Shown here: piece by piece, positions 36,079 through 45,556 of the stretch | Numbering within the stretch: position 1 is the first letter of the stretch | Layout of the letters: every line of letters starts with the position of its first letter | Assembly: GCA_963744345.1 (NCBI GenBank) | Contig: CAVUTD010000007.1 | Location: forward strand, 62,001 to 126,000 | Reading direction: 5' to 3' | Origin: DASTFP01 sp963744345 | Lineage (GTDB): Bacteria > Verrucomicrobiota > Verrucomicrobiia > Chthoniobacterales > Terrimicrobiaceae | DNA: 64,000 nt | Position numbers and translations under genes: made by a program | The notes under the pieces: generated by a model | The model's database searches: none | Told to the model about the DNA's origin: nothing | Seen by the model: the letters and a program-made list of their open reading frames with translations, nothing else

Positions 36079-37497
36079 TTAGTTTTTACCGGCAAGCTCA
36101 GGTTGATATCCGAAAAGCTTTCGCTGCTTGATAATGCTTCCAACCTCCGGAGAAACCATTCCTTCCCAACCTTCAGCGCCGCTGCGAATTTTTGTGAGAA
36201 CTTCCGCAGATTTGATGGGTAGATAATTGGGATTGTGCCCTTGCATTGGCTCAATAAAGCCGTTTTCAAGAAGGTGCGTATAAAGATGAACCAGATTTGG
36301 CTCGACCTCGAAATTTTGCGTGGTGACGAGGTCACCATTTGGATTCAGAAAAGGATACACGTATAGCTTCACCCGCGTTTTGAAGAGCTTGCCCAAGCCC
36401 TCGAGAATTCCACCTTCAAGGTCGCGATAATATTCCGGTTCGAAGATCTCGGCCATGGCGGGGATCCCGAGCGGCAGTCCGATCATTCGATCGGTGTAGC
36501 GCGCGAGGTAATTGACCAGCCTGTAGTAGCGGCCATAGTTGGAGATGAGCACTGTGCGCCCCATCGCGCCGAGCATGTCGACCCTATCGAGAAAATCTCG
36601 CAAGTCGAGTTGTCCGCTCCGCAGCAAGTTCGTCATGGTAATTTCCATGAGGACCTCCGGTTCGGAATCCTTCACGGACTCCTCACGCATGAACATGGCC
36701 CGCGCGCAATTCAGCATATCGTCGGCGACCAGCGTTACCGGCCGAAAGCTTCCGCGTTCGACAAGCAACGGTTTCTTGTAGAGCGCATCGCCGGCATTCA
36801 CAATTTCGCCGTCGGCGCGGAATAATGCCGCATTGGTAAGATTGTGTGTCACCAACTGCAAGGCCATGATCCGATCATCGACGCCGGCAAAGTCGGGCCC
36901 GCTAAAGCGGATCATGTCGATCTCGATGCGACCAGCCGCCAGATCGTCCACCAGAGAGCCCAGGAGAGCTTCGGAATCCTTGGTGAGGAAAAATGACCCA
37001 TGAATTAAATTGACTCCCACAATCCCGAGCGCCTCTTGCTGCTGGAGGTTGGTTTGGTCCAGCATGCGGATGTGGATTATAATCTCGTTGGTTTCCGCGC
37101 GTGGGTTCGTCTGAAAGCGGATACCCATCCATCCGTGGGATTCAGCATGCCCGCGAAAACTCCGCGCCGCCACCGTATCGGCAAAGGCAAAAAATGTTCG
37201 CGCGCCGCCTGATTTTGCGTCGAGCCGCTCAATGAGCAGGCCGTATTCATGGGTTAGCATGCTATCAAGTCTGGCTCGGCTCACGTAACGTCCGCAGGCT
37301 CCGTAAATGGAATCTGAGAATGTCATATCGTACGCGGAGATGGTCTTGGCCACAGTGTTGGCCGCCCCGCCGACCAGGAAAAACCTTCGTGCCACTTCCT
37401 GGCCTGCTCCAATTTCCGCGAAGGCGCCGTAGATTCGCGGGTCCATGTTGATTTCAAAGGCCTTCTTGTTCGCCTGCAGATCGTATTCCGGGGGCAT
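36079..37497 (-). CDS. Conserved protein of unknown function
   Basis: A 472-aa soluble protein with no signal peptide. Motifs such as FEINMDPRIYGAFAEIGAGQ, FFLVGGAANTVAKTISAYDM, GWMGIRFQTNPRAE and NYGRYYRLVNYLARYT are, as far as I recall, highly conserved in a family spread across cyanobacteria, Verrucomicrobiota and others. Database names for that family (for example TonB receptor) look like carried-over errors: nothing here resembles a beta-barrel or plug. Strong conservation without known function makes it notable. Divergent from the binding-lipoprotein gene, 178 bp away. Confidence 0.8.
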   Translation of the reverse strand: MPPEYDLQANKKAFEINMDPRIYGAFAEIGAGQEVARRFFLVGGAANTVAKTISAYDMTFSDSIYGACGRYVSRARLDSMLTHEYGLLIERLDAKSGGARTFFAFADTVAARSFRGHAESHGWMGIRFQTNPRAETNEIIIHIRMLDQTNLQQQEALGIVGVNLIHGSFFLTKDSEALLGSLVDDLAAGRIEIDMIRFSGPDFAGVDDRIMALQLVTHNLTNAALFRADGEIVNAGDALYKKPLLVERGSFRPVTLVADDMLNCARAMFMREESVKDSEPEVLMEITMTNLLRSGQLDLRDFLDRVDMLGAMGRTVLISNYGRYYRLVNYLARYTDRMIGLPLGIPAMAEIFEPEYYRDLEGGILEGLGKLFKTRVKLYVYPFLNPNGDLVTTQNFEVEPNLVHLYTHLLENGFIEPMQGHNPNYLPIKSAEVLTKIRSGAEGWEGMVSPEVGSIIKQRKLFGYQPELAGKN

Positions 37498-37675
37498 ACA
37501 AATACTGTAGTATCCCCTGCCCTCGCTTCCAGAGCAACATCGCCGATTCCTGATCCCCTTCTGGCTGACCAGACCTCATGCGCCCAGATTCACGCATCGG
37601 GACTGAGTCGAGCCTCCCGCACCTGACATATACAAGGCGGTTGCGCCCGACAGCAGCTTCCCTAAACTTCGCGCC

Positions 37676-39290
37676 GTGAAGCGAGCTCTTCTTTTTCTCC
37701 TCGCGCTCATCGTGGCCTTTGTGCTCGCGAGCTGTGAAAAAAAACCGCCACCTCCCGAGCCCCCCACTGCTCAAAGCCCAATACCCTCGGCCGAGCCGAC
37801 GTCAGCGCCTTCCGAAACTCCAGCGCCACCGAGCCAAACCGCGACCCCGTTTGCCACTCTCAGTCCGGCACTCTCGGCGACAGAGACGCCAACGCCTTCC
37901 GTGACGGAGACTCCTATGCCCTCGGCAATTGAGACTCCCACACCCTCCATTACCGAAGCGACGACGCCCTCCGCCCCTGAGACTCCGACGCCCTCCGCGC
38001 CTGAGACTCCGACACCCTCCGACCCTGAGACTCCGACACCCTTCGCCCCTGAGACTCCGACACCCTCCGCCCCTGAGACTCCGACACCCTCCGCGCCTGA
38101 GACTCCGACACCCTCCGCCCCTGAGGCTCCGACACCCTCCGCCCCTGAGACTCCAACACCCTCCTTGAGTGAGACGCCAACACCCTCTGCTGCCGAGATG
38201 CCGACCCCCTCCGCGGAGGCAACGCCCGAGGATCCGCTGGCGACGCCGATTGGCTTGCTCGCGCCGATCACGGGCGCGCACGCCGGTTTTGGAATCGACG
38301 CTTTGAACGGCGCGATTCTCGCGATCGAGGAGATCAACCTTGCCGGAGGCGTCTTCGGCCATCCCATAAAGCTCGTCACCAAAAACACAGAATCTCTGCC
38401 AGAAAAAACCGGGGCCGTTGTCACTGAATTGATCAATGTCGACAAAGTCGTGGCTCTGGTGGGGGAAACGGCGACTGACCGTTCGCTCGTGGCGGCCTCG
38501 TTGGCTCAGGCCAGCGGCATTCCGATGATCACACCCAGTGCGACGAGTGAGAAGGTCACCGAAACGGGAGATTGCATCTTCCGAGCCTCTTACCTGGATC
38601 ATTTCCAAGCCGCGGTGATCGCCAAATTCGCGCGTTCACTCGAAGTACGAAAAAGCAGCTATCCTCTTCGACGTGTCCAATCCGTCGAGCAGCGGGATGA
38701 TGGAAGCGTTCAAAGCGAATTTCCTTCAGCACGGCGGGGCGATCGTGGCTGAAGAGTTCTACCGTGGCGGCGATACGGATTTCACCAATCAACTCCGGGC
38801 CATCAAGGATCAGAATCCCGAAATCATTTTCCTTCCGAGCTATTATGCCGAGGCCGCGCTCATCATTAGACAAGCGCGCCAGATCGGGATCGATGCGCCC
38901 TTTCTCGGCACAGATGGGTGGGAGGCGAAAGAGTTCCTCAAGCTTGCGGGGCAAGCTGCGAACAATTGCTATTTCGTTTCTCACTTTTCAAACGAGCACA
39001 CCTCCGACAAAGTGAGAACGTTCAATGATGCTTATACGGAAAAGTTCGGGTTCGCGCCGTCAGCGTTTGCCGCTCTATTTTACGATGCGGTCTGGCTCCT
39101 CTCCGACGCCCTGAAGCGAGCGGGCAGCGCGGATCCGCTGGCCTTGCGAAACGCGCTCGCCGCCACTCGGGATTTTTCCGGAGTCACCGGAAACATCAGC
39201 TTCGATCAAGGTCGTGATCCGAAAAAGCCAGGGGTTATCATTCGCGTTCAGGACGAAAAATTCAGCTATCTGGAGACGCTCGAGCCCTAG
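37676..39290 (+). CDS. Branched-chain amino acid-type substrate-binding lipoprotein with Pro/Thr repeat linker; one frameshift
   Basis: Starts (GTG 37676) with a lipoprotein signal, MKRALLFLLALIVAFVLASC, lipobox cysteine C20. Residues 70-181 are 14 imperfect ETPTPSAP octads. From about residue 186 comes a periplasmic-binding type I (LivK-like) domain: IGLLAPITGAHAGFGIDALN, LAGGVFGHPIKLV, VVALVGETATDRS, PMITPSATS. At 38650-38654 a run of five A breaks the frame; with four, VRKAAILFDVSNPSSSG reads through to IFLPSYYAEAALIIRQAR and the end. The repeats probably form an extended spacer between membrane anchor and binding domain. No transporter genes are adjacent. Confidence 0.85.
37883..38218 (+). 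repeat. 24-bp tandem repeat array (coding, ETPTPSAP octads)
   Basis: About 14 consecutive 24-bp units encoding Glu-Thr-Pro-Thr-Pro-Ser-x-x, most similar to one another around 37975-38150, with variants (ETPMPSAI, EATTPSAP, EAPTPSAP, EMPTPSAE) at the edges. Copy number could differ between strains or be miscounted in assembly. The antisense strand is also open, which is a by-product of the repeat. Confidence 0.92.
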
Positions 39291-40278
39291 GAGACGCACT
39301 CGCACTCTGGTCCTGTTTCGCCAACATTTTGTCGAATCGCTTGGCGACGTTAGCGTAAAAGGGATACCGGCCTGTGTGATCATTCGCCGGGCGGAAACGC
39401 CAATGTTTGTAAGCCCAAAGCCAACATTCAGGTTGCTCGTGGATGGACGGCTCCAGCACATTCCAGCAAAGCTGAGCAATCTCCGCTGCCGTCGCCTCCG
39501 CGTGGAATTCAAGCGGCTTGTGAAAGACAATTTGATAAGTGCCATCAGGTTGTGGGCGGCACTCGACAGGAACCACCTTCGCTCTGGTCCGCAGAGCGAG
39601 CGCAGCCTGCATCTGTGTCACGCAAGTCTTCAGTCCGCCAAAAGTGTCGATAATCACGCTCGCCTCGCTCGGATCGAGATTGAGGTCGCAAAGCATGCCA
39701 AATTTCCCGCCGCCCTTGAGATATTTTAGCATCCGAATCATTGCGCGTTCCTGAGGAATCACTTCGTGTCCTGTGCTGGATCGCAGACGATCGAAGATCC
39801 GGCCAATGAGAGGGTTTTTGAATCGTTGAGTGATGACCGGTCCATTGGCGATCGCGTAGGCACAAAACTGGCTCAGCCATTCAAAGTTCGAGTAATGCAG
39901 ACAAAGATAAACGGCGGGCTGCTGCGGATCGGTATGGCAGGAATCCAGTTCAAGTCCCTTGAATTGCGCGATGCTGCGCGCAACAGATTCGCTAAGATTG
40001 GGGGACCAGAAGAGCTCAAGCATGGTTCGCGCAAATGTCTGGTAACTACCTTCGGCTATCCGATGCTTCTCAGCAGAGGTGCGTGAGCTGCCAAAAACCG
40101 CATCCAAATTAGCCAAGGCAACCTCTCTGCCTCGCTTGTCAAAGAAGTAGCTAATCGAACCAAGCACATTTGCCATGCGCCGGAGGGAACGATATTTCAA
40201 TGTCCCGATCAGCCAAACGAAACTGGAAAGCCCGAAAAATTCAAGCCTTTGACGGAGAGTTGGAGTGAAGTCCGACAC
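39262..40278 (-). CDS. Lysophospholipid/lipid A-type acyltransferase (LpxL/HtrB-like)
   Basis: A 338-aa acyltransferase. The catalytic H-x4-E motif is CLHYSNFEWLSQF; VITQRFKNPLIGRIFDRLR and GLKTCVTQMQAALALRTRAKVVP follow as in the LpxL/HtrB family. An N-terminal hydrophobic helix near GLSSFVWLIGTL could anchor it to the inner membrane. Probably adds a secondary acyl chain to lipid A or a related lipid, which supports a Gram-negative envelope. Ends 29 bp inside the convergent lipoprotein gene. Confidence 0.87.
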   Translation of the reverse strand: MSDFTPTLRQRLEFFGLSSFVWLIGTLKYRSLRRMANVLGSISYFFDKRGREVALANLDAVFGSSRTSAEKHRIAEGSYQTFARTMLELFWSPNLSESVARSIAQFKGLELDSCHTDPQQPAVYLCLHYSNFEWLSQFCAYAIANGPVITQRFKNPLIGRIFDRLRSSTGHEVIPQERAMIRMLKYLKGGGKFGMLCDLNLDPSEASVIIDTFGGLKTCVTQMQAALALRTRAKVVPVECRPQPDGTYQIVFHKPLEFHAEATAAEIAQLCWNVLEPSIHEQPECWLWAYKHWRFRPANDHTGRYPFYANVAKRFDKMLAKQDQSASASPRARASPDS

Positions 40279-40298
40279 CAGCTGCGATCTGGAATTGC

Positions 40299-41960
40299 CT
40301 AGCCAACCTTGCGTCTCCGTGAGCGTTCTTGAGGTTTGCCGTGCTCAACCTGTGGTTTGGGGCCGTCGTCTGGAGACTCGATCCTGGGGAACAAAGGACG
40401 CGGAATACCCAACTGATGCCCATCGGCCAATCGGCCCCAGACAGCGTCGCGCAGGGCCATTGGACCGCCCCAGTTCAATTGTTTAAAGATCTCTGCCGCC
40501 GCCCTTGGCAAGACGGGGGAGATGAGTACGGCGATGATCCGAAGTGATTCCGCGAGATCATAGAGGATGCTGTCCAAGACGCCTCCCTGACGAGGATCTT
40601 TGGCCAGCTTCCACGGCTCCATGATATCGATCGCTTGATTACAGTTCGTCACCAGTTGCATCACCTGCTCCAAGGCGCAGTGAATGAAATTTTGATCCAA
40701 GCACCTTCCGTACTCGATCACGATCGCCCGACTTCGCTCGACGAGATCAGGCGCAGCATTGCGGAAGGCTTTTCCATGAGGATCAGTCGCCTTCACCAGA
40801 TTTTCCTCCTCCACCGAAACTTTGCTTTCGGAGCGGCTAACTTTTCCTCCGCGATATTTCTGAGTCATGTTCAAGGTGCGGTTGAGGAGATTGCCTAAGC
40901 CATTGGCAAGATCGCTATTATAGCGCTGAATCATTCCGAGATCGGTAAAATCCATGTCCTGACCAACGACGCAGTCACGCATGAGATAATAACGGAGAGC
41001 CTCGACGCCGAAGGTATCGGCGAAGGTCTGGGGATCGCGGATATTGCCCAGGGACTTACTCATCTTGTCGCCCTCAATCAAGACATAGCCGTGGACGAGA
41101 AAAGTAGGCATTTCGTTATCGGAGAATCCCATCGCCTTAAGCATCGCCAGCCAATAGATGCCGTGAGCCGGGATGAGAATATCCTTGCCGATGACGTGCA
41201 ACGCGGGCCAACGCTCTTTGAAGGCGGCCTCATCGCGTCCATAGCCGGCAAAACTGATATAATTGACCAAGGCATCGAACCAGACGTAGGTAACGCACGA
41301 CGCGTCAAACGGTAGCTCAATGCCCCAGGAAAGACGGGATTTCGGCCGCGAAATCGAAAGGTCGCCAGTAAGCTTTTCCGCCGCATTGCGCAATTCCTGC
41401 TGACGAAAAGCTGGGGAAACACACTCGCCATGCGCGTCAAGGAAGTCGAGCAGCCATTCCCGGTGCTTCGCGAGCCGAAAATACCAATTCTCCTCCTCGA
41501 GTTCGATCACCTCCCCCCACTCCGACCCAAATGTTCCGTCGTTCAGCCGCTCCTTGTCCGTGAGAAATTGTTCCTGGCGGACGCTGTAGAACCCGCGGTA
41601 GGTCGCCCTGTAGATTTCCCCCTGGTCGTACAGGCTCTGGAGGATTTGCTGCACACAGCTCTTGTGGAGGGGGTCGGTGGTCGCCGCCCATACGTCATAG
41701 CTAAGATCAAGTCTCTTCCAGAGGGCGACGAACTTCGTGGTTGTCTCGCCGACGAATTCCTCCACTGGCACCCCTCCCTTCTGCGCAGCCTGCTGCACTT
41801 TCTGACCGTGTTGATCGACTCCGGTGAGAAAGAAGGTGGGCTCTCCTTTGAGGCGGTGATAGCGCGCGATGACGTCGGCGAGGATCTTCTCGTACGCATG
41901 CCCAATATGCGGCGCAGCATTGGTATAATCGATCGCCGTGGTGATGAAAAAAGACTTCAC
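40299..41960 (-). CDS. metG: Methionyl-tRNA synthetase
   Basis: Charges tRNA-Met. The class I motifs are AAPHIGHAYEKI (HIGH) and GDKMSKSLGN (KMSKS); FFITTAIDYTNAAPHIGHAY is the usual N-terminus. The connective-peptide region (YRGFYSVRQEQFLTDKER) has none of the zinc-knuckle cysteines present in E. coli and Thermus MetRS, so this is a zinc-less form. There is no C-terminal tRNA-binding domain. GTG 41960 gives 553 aa and overlaps the TPR gene stop by 4 bp. Confidence 0.94.
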   Translation of the reverse strand: MKSFFITTAIDYTNAAPHIGHAYEKILADVIARYHRLKGEPTFFLTGVDQHGQKVQQAAQKGGVPVEEFVGETTTKFVALWKRLDLSYDVWAATTDPLHKSCVQQILQSLYDQGEIYRATYRGFYSVRQEQFLTDKERLNDGTFGSEWGEVIELEEENWYFRLAKHREWLLDFLDAHGECVSPAFRQQELRNAAEKLTGDLSISRPKSRLSWGIELPFDASCVTYVWFDALVNYISFAGYGRDEAAFKERWPALHVIGKDILIPAHGIYWLAMLKAMGFSDNEMPTFLVHGYVLIEGDKMSKSLGNIRDPQTFADTFGVEALRYYLMRDCVVGQDMDFTDLGMIQRYNSDLANGLGNLLNRTLNMTQKYRGGKVSRSESKVSVEEENLVKATDPHGKAFRNAAPDLVERSRAIVIEYGRCLDQNFIHCALEQVMQLVTNCNQAIDIMEPWKLAKDPRQGGVLDSILYDLAESLRIIAVLISPVLPRAAAEIFKQLNWGGPMALRDAVWGRLADGHQLGIPRPLFPRIESPDDGPKPQVEHGKPQERSRRRKVG

Positions 41961-42310
41961 GCTTCGGCCGAATCCTTCTTGATCTTGCCTCCCCACGACA
42001 AGATGCGTGCTTTGGCGCCAGCGGCTTCCGCCTCCGGAACCTGGCCATTCCTGACATAGAAAAGCGAAAGACTGGACCACGCGAGTTGATCGTCAGGGTT
42101 CAATTCCACCGCTCGAAGACCGGCCTGGATCGCTTCAGGGAAGCGGCCGGCCTTCATTAGGGCCATGCCGAGAGCATGCCACGCATCGAAGTATTCCGGA
42201 TCGAGCCGAATGCACTCCTGGTACTTGGCGATAGCCGCATCCAGTTCTCCCAAAGCGATGTCGCCTGTCGCATCGTCGAAAATCTGGACCGCTTGGTGAT
42301 GGTCAGGCAT
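41957..42310 (-). CDS. Small TPR protein
   Basis: A 117-aa protein made of two to three TPR units (GELDAAIAKYQECIRLDPEY, AWHALGMALMKAGRFPEAIQ, LAWSSLSLFYVRNGQVPEAE). No signal peptide. ATG 42310 lies 2 bp after the PpiD-like gene, and its stop overlaps the metG start, so the three form an operon. Likely a protein-interaction adaptor; partner unknown. Confidence 0.8.
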   Translation of the reverse strand: MPDHHQAVQIFDDATGDIALGELDAAIAKYQECIRLDPEYFDAWHALGMALMKAGRFPEAIQAGLRAVELNPDDQLAWSSLSLFYVRNGQVPEAEAAGAKARILSWGGKIKKDSAEA

Positions 42311-42311
42311 A

Positions 42312-43826
42312 TCACGGGCTTTGCCAGGCCGTTGTAATTTTGGCCGCGTCGCGCGCAGAAGACAACCAACTGACAAAGAGCAACTGCCTTTTGCTTTCCA
42401 GAATACGGGAAGCCAGTTCCCGCCTCTTAGCCATCCCTGCTTCGTCAAGCGGCGCGCGTGAGAGGAGGTAGAGCGCAAAACCCCCGTCGGGGGCGGCTGG
42501 CATCATGTTGGAGAGTTGCCCAGGCTGCATCAGCAACGTGGCCGCGGCGATTTCTCGTTCATCACCGGAGAGCTTTTCGTCGCTGGGCGTGAGATCGCTG
42601 AACGAACGAACCTGCAAGCCCGCCGCGGCAGCGGCATCCCCAAACGATTTGCCCCCAGACATCGCTTCCCGGATTTTCGCCAACGCGGCGTCCGCGCCTT
42701 CGCGGAGCAGACGCTCAGCCTTCCGAGAGCGAAGCTGGCTGATCGCGGTGGGCCGAGCCTCCTCCAACGTCAGCGGTCGTTGCGCATTAACCCTCGCAAG
42801 TTTCAACACGAAAAAGGCGTCTCCAGATTGAATGACATCGCTGACAGGTTCTTTCTCACCGAGGAGGAAGGCGGGCGGCGCGAGGTTTTTGAGATCCGCC
42901 GCCAGTGCTTCAGAATGGGCGTCGCCAGCTGAAGCGATAGCGCCGGATCGGGAAAAATCAGAGCTTCGCTGGATCGTTTGGCCGAGCGATGACGCCGCCC
43001 CTTCGAACGAGGATGAAGAAGCACGCTCGGAAAATGTGCTGGCCGCATCAGCCACTTTTTGAAGGGCTTCTATTCTTTCGCGGCCCTCGAGCGGTTTCTC
43101 GCTCACCGGAAGGGCAAACTTTACGTACTCCACCGACCTGGTTTCAGGACTAATCAAACTCGCTCCGTTCTGTTCATAAAAGCTCTTGACCTCCTCCTCG
43201 CTCACCTCCGCGGAGTTCCCCAAGCTTGCCAGAGGAAAACGCACTTCCTGCACGCTCACCTTTTCAAAGAGCCGAGCCGCATCAAGAATCTCGGCTTCGC
43301 TGACGGCCACCGGCGCGCTCACGATTGCCTTGACACGTTCAAAGCGCAAAGCGTCGCGAATCAAATTCTCCAGCTGGAGTTCCGTGAAGCCCCTCGGGCC
43401 GAGTTGTTCGAGAACAAACGTCTTGTATTTGCCGGAGTCGAATTGCCCGTCGGTCTGAAAGGCCGGCAGACTCTTGATCTGGCCGGCGATTTGGGAATCC
43501 GTTGGCTCAATGCCGAGTTCCTTTGCCTGATGCTGCATAACGAGCCGATTCCAGATGAATTGTTCAAGCGCCCTATTCTCATCCTGCGTCATCGCGCCCA
43601 AGTTCTCCAGCAGACGAAATTGTCCCAAGGCAAGCGCCAGCTGGAAACTTTTCACCTCGCGTTCGATGTCGGCTTGCGAAAGTGTGCGGCCGTAAATAGT
43701 GGCGACCCTATTGGCACCGAGTTCGGCGGTATTCGCAGGATTATAAAGCCAAATGAAGGCAATGATCGTCAGCACCGCGATCACTAACATTAGCACGCGC
43801 TGGTTCTTGCGAAGGATGTTGATCAT
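42312..43826 (-). CDS. SurA/PpiD-like peptidyl-prolyl isomerase family protein
   Basis: A 504-aa protein with a single N-terminal membrane anchor (VLMLVIAVLTIIAFIWLY) and a SurA_N-type chaperone region (VATIYGRTLSQADIEREV, WNRLVMQHQAKELGIEPTD), then a parvulin-like part (SVEYVKFALPV, SDVIQSGDAFFVLKLARVN). This topology is that of PpiD, which helps fold exported proteins at the inner membrane. Isomerase activity is not assured by the visible residues. ATG 43826; divergent from the TPR-exbBD cluster. Confidence 0.82.
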   Translation of the reverse strand: MINILRKNQRVLMLVIAVLTIIAFIWLYNPANTAELGANRVATIYGRTLSQADIEREVKSFQLALALGQFRLLENLGAMTQDENRALEQFIWNRLVMQHQAKELGIEPTDSQIAGQIKSLPAFQTDGQFDSGKYKTFVLEQLGPRGFTELQLENLIRDALRFERVKAIVSAPVAVSEAEILDAARLFEKVSVQEVRFPLASLGNSAEVSEEEVKSFYEQNGASLISPETRSVEYVKFALPVSEKPLEGRERIEALQKVADAASTFSERASSSSFEGAASSLGQTIQRSSDFSRSGAIASAGDAHSEALAADLKNLAPPAFLLGEKEPVSDVIQSGDAFFVLKLARVNAQRPLTLEEARPTAISQLRSRKAERLLREGADAALAKIREAMSGGKSFGDAAAAAGLQVRSFSDLTPSDEKLSGDEREIAAATLLMQPGQLSNMMPAAPDGGFALYLLSRAPLDEAGMAKRRELASRILESKRQLLFVSWLSSARDAAKITTAWQSP

Positions 43827-43879
43827 TGAAAAGCGAAACTGTTGATTTGCGGGGCCGATGTGATTAAAGCAGATGACAA

Positions 43880-44623
43880 ATGAATGCAAGTGCGTCCCCG
43901 CTGTGTCGCGCGGCTCTGCTCGCTCTCTGGGTGACGACGGTCTCGCTTCTCGCTCAAGATCTCGTCATTCAAAAGGATAATCAACGCCGCGACGGCGAAG
44001 TGCTCGGGGTCAGCGAGGGAAAGCTCAGGATCAAGATCGGCCCCGCTGAAACCAGCCTTCCCATGGAACAAGTGGCTTCGGTCGTGAAAGCCCCACCTAC
44101 GGAATACGAGGACGCTTTGAAGGCCTGGCAAAGTGGCAATGCGGAGAAAACCCTTAGTCTGCTGAAGCCAATCGTGGATACGTTTCGCGGCCTTCCGACC
44201 GAGTGGGCGGAGCGCGCCAGTGCGCTTTTGGGAGACGTTTATCTCTCGCTTGGCCAACTCTCCGCAGCGGAAGCTGCTTTTGCTGAGTTCACCACCGCCT
44301 ATCCCGCCTCCAAATCCCTCGCCGTTATTGGCCTGGCTCGTCTCGCTGTTGCCCGGAAAGATTTTGCGGACGCTAAATCCAGGCTTACGCCCATCGTCGC
44401 TGAAGCCAACGACATTATCGCCACTGATGCCACGAGGAGCGCGAATTATGGGCAGGCTTTTTATTTGATGGGAATTGTTCGCGAAAATGAAGGAGCTTAT
44501 CCCGAGGCTCTGCGTGACTACTTGAAAGCGGTCACCCTTTTTCATGGCGACAAGGCGATCGTTGCCAAAGCGCAGGAACGTGCTGAGTTTCTCATCAAAG
44601 AAAGGCAAGTCATCGTTCCTTGA
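43880..44623 (+). CDS. Secreted TPR protein heading the exbBD cluster
   Basis: A 247-aa protein with a signal peptide (LCRAALLALWVTTVSLLAQ) and TPR-like repeats (SALLGDVYLSLGQLSAAEAA, FYLMGIVRENEGAYPEALRD). Its position 15 bp before exbB suggests a periplasmic partner of the ExbB/ExbD motor, comparable in role to CpoB in the Tol system (inference from context only). Confidence 0.8.
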   Translation: MNASASPLCRAALLALWVTTVSLLAQDLVIQKDNQRRDGEVLGVSEGKLRIKIGPAETSLPMEQVASVVKAPPTEYEDALKAWQSGNAEKTLSLLKPIVDTFRGLPTEWAERASALLGDVYLSLGQLSAAEAAFAEFTTAYPASKSLAVIGLARLAVARKDFADAKSRLTPIVAEANDIIATDATRSANYGQAFYLMGIVRENEGAYPEALRDYLKAVTLFHGDKAIVAKAQERAEFLIKERQVIVP

Positions 44624-44638
44624 TCTGATAACCACTTC

Positions 44639-45553
44639 ATGAAGAAAGCACCCGCGCATCGATTTCGTACTTTCGTCTCTTTCGCGTTGTTTTTCATCTT
44701 GCCGGGAGCTTGGGCCCAGGAGAGCGCTGGTGGAGGAGCAAACGCTCCCGTGGAATCTCATACGATCCTCCAAACCATCACCGGCGGCGGACCTCTCATC
44801 CTGCTGATCTGGTTGGCCATTCTCGGCACATCCATCGTGATGGTAACGTTCATCATCCAGCTTTTCCTGGCCTTGCGCGACGAACAACTTGCGCCCAAGG
44901 CCTTGCTGGAATCGCTCCAAGCGACCATTCGCGCAGGCAACTACCAGGAAGCATGGGAAATCTGTCGAGCCAACAAGGCCTATATCGCCCGCGTGCTCAA
45001 GGGCGCGCTCGAGCGCATTGGCCGCGGAAAAGATGCCGTGGAAACGGCTCTCATCGAACATGGCCAGCGAGAGGCGCAACTCCTTAGAACGAAGAACAGC
45101 TACCTCTCGGTGGTGGGAGTCGTGGCCCCAATGATCGGGCTTCTCGGCACCGTCATCGGCATGATGGGCGCCTTCGCCGTCCTGGGGACCTCCGGCGTCA
45201 CGAATCCTCGAGAACTCTCCTTGCGCATCGGTGAAGTGCTTATGGCTACGGCAAGCGGTTTGTTTATCGCTATCCCCGCATTCATCTTCTATTATTACTT
45301 CCGGAATCGTTCGACGATTGTTCTCGTGAACGCCGATGACAAACTGAACTATCTGATCGAGGACATTCCCTTCGATGAGCTCTCAGGAATCAAAATCGGC
45401 GAGAATTTCGACCCCGGCGCAGGCATCGTCACCGCAGGGTATTCCCGCAAAGTATCGATGGCCTTGACCACGAACTGTCCACTTTGCAATGGCACCATTC
45501 AGCCCGGGCAAAACCCCTGTCCACACTGCGGCGCCGCTCTCGAGTGGGCGTAA
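44639..45553 (+). CDS. exbB: ExbB/TolQ/MotA-family proton channel with C-terminal zinc ribbon
   Basis: A 304-aa protein with a cleavable-type signal (FVSFALFFILPGAWAQ), a first membrane helix (PLILLIWLAILGTSIVMVTFI), and the conserved channel pair SVVGVVAPMIGLLGTVIGMMGAF and MATASGLFIAIPAFIFYYYF. It uses proton motive force with ExbD to energise outer-membrane work. Unusually, the last 28 residues hold CPLC-x10-CPHC, a zinc-ribbon motif placed in the cytoplasm. Confidence 0.9.
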   Translation: MKKAPAHRFRTFVSFALFFILPGAWAQESAGGGANAPVESHTILQTITGGGPLILLIWLAILGTSIVMVTFIIQLFLALRDEQLAPKALLESLQATIRAGNYQEAWEICRANKAYIARVLKGALERIGRGKDAVETALIEHGQREAQLLRTKNSYLSVVGVVAPMIGLLGTVIGMMGAFAVLGTSGVTNPRELSLRIGEVLMATASGLFIAIPAFIFYYYFRNRSTIVLVNADDKLNYLIEDIPFDELSGIKIGENFDPGAGIVTAGYSRKVSMALTTNCPLCNGTIQPGQNPCPHCGAALEWA

Positions 45554-45556
45554 GGA

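Noticed and set aside
37883..38218. CRISPR-like periodic repeat
   Set aside because: Units are contiguous 24-mers with no spacers and encode in-frame octapeptides.
37771..38608. Long minus-strand open frames opposite the Pro/Thr repeat
   Set aside because: They are by-products of the 24-bp coding repeat on the plus strand, which has a signal peptide and a recognisable binding domain.
43823..45079. 418-codon minus-strand frame
   Set aside because: Antisense to the TPR and exbB genes, which have clear signal peptides and family motifs.
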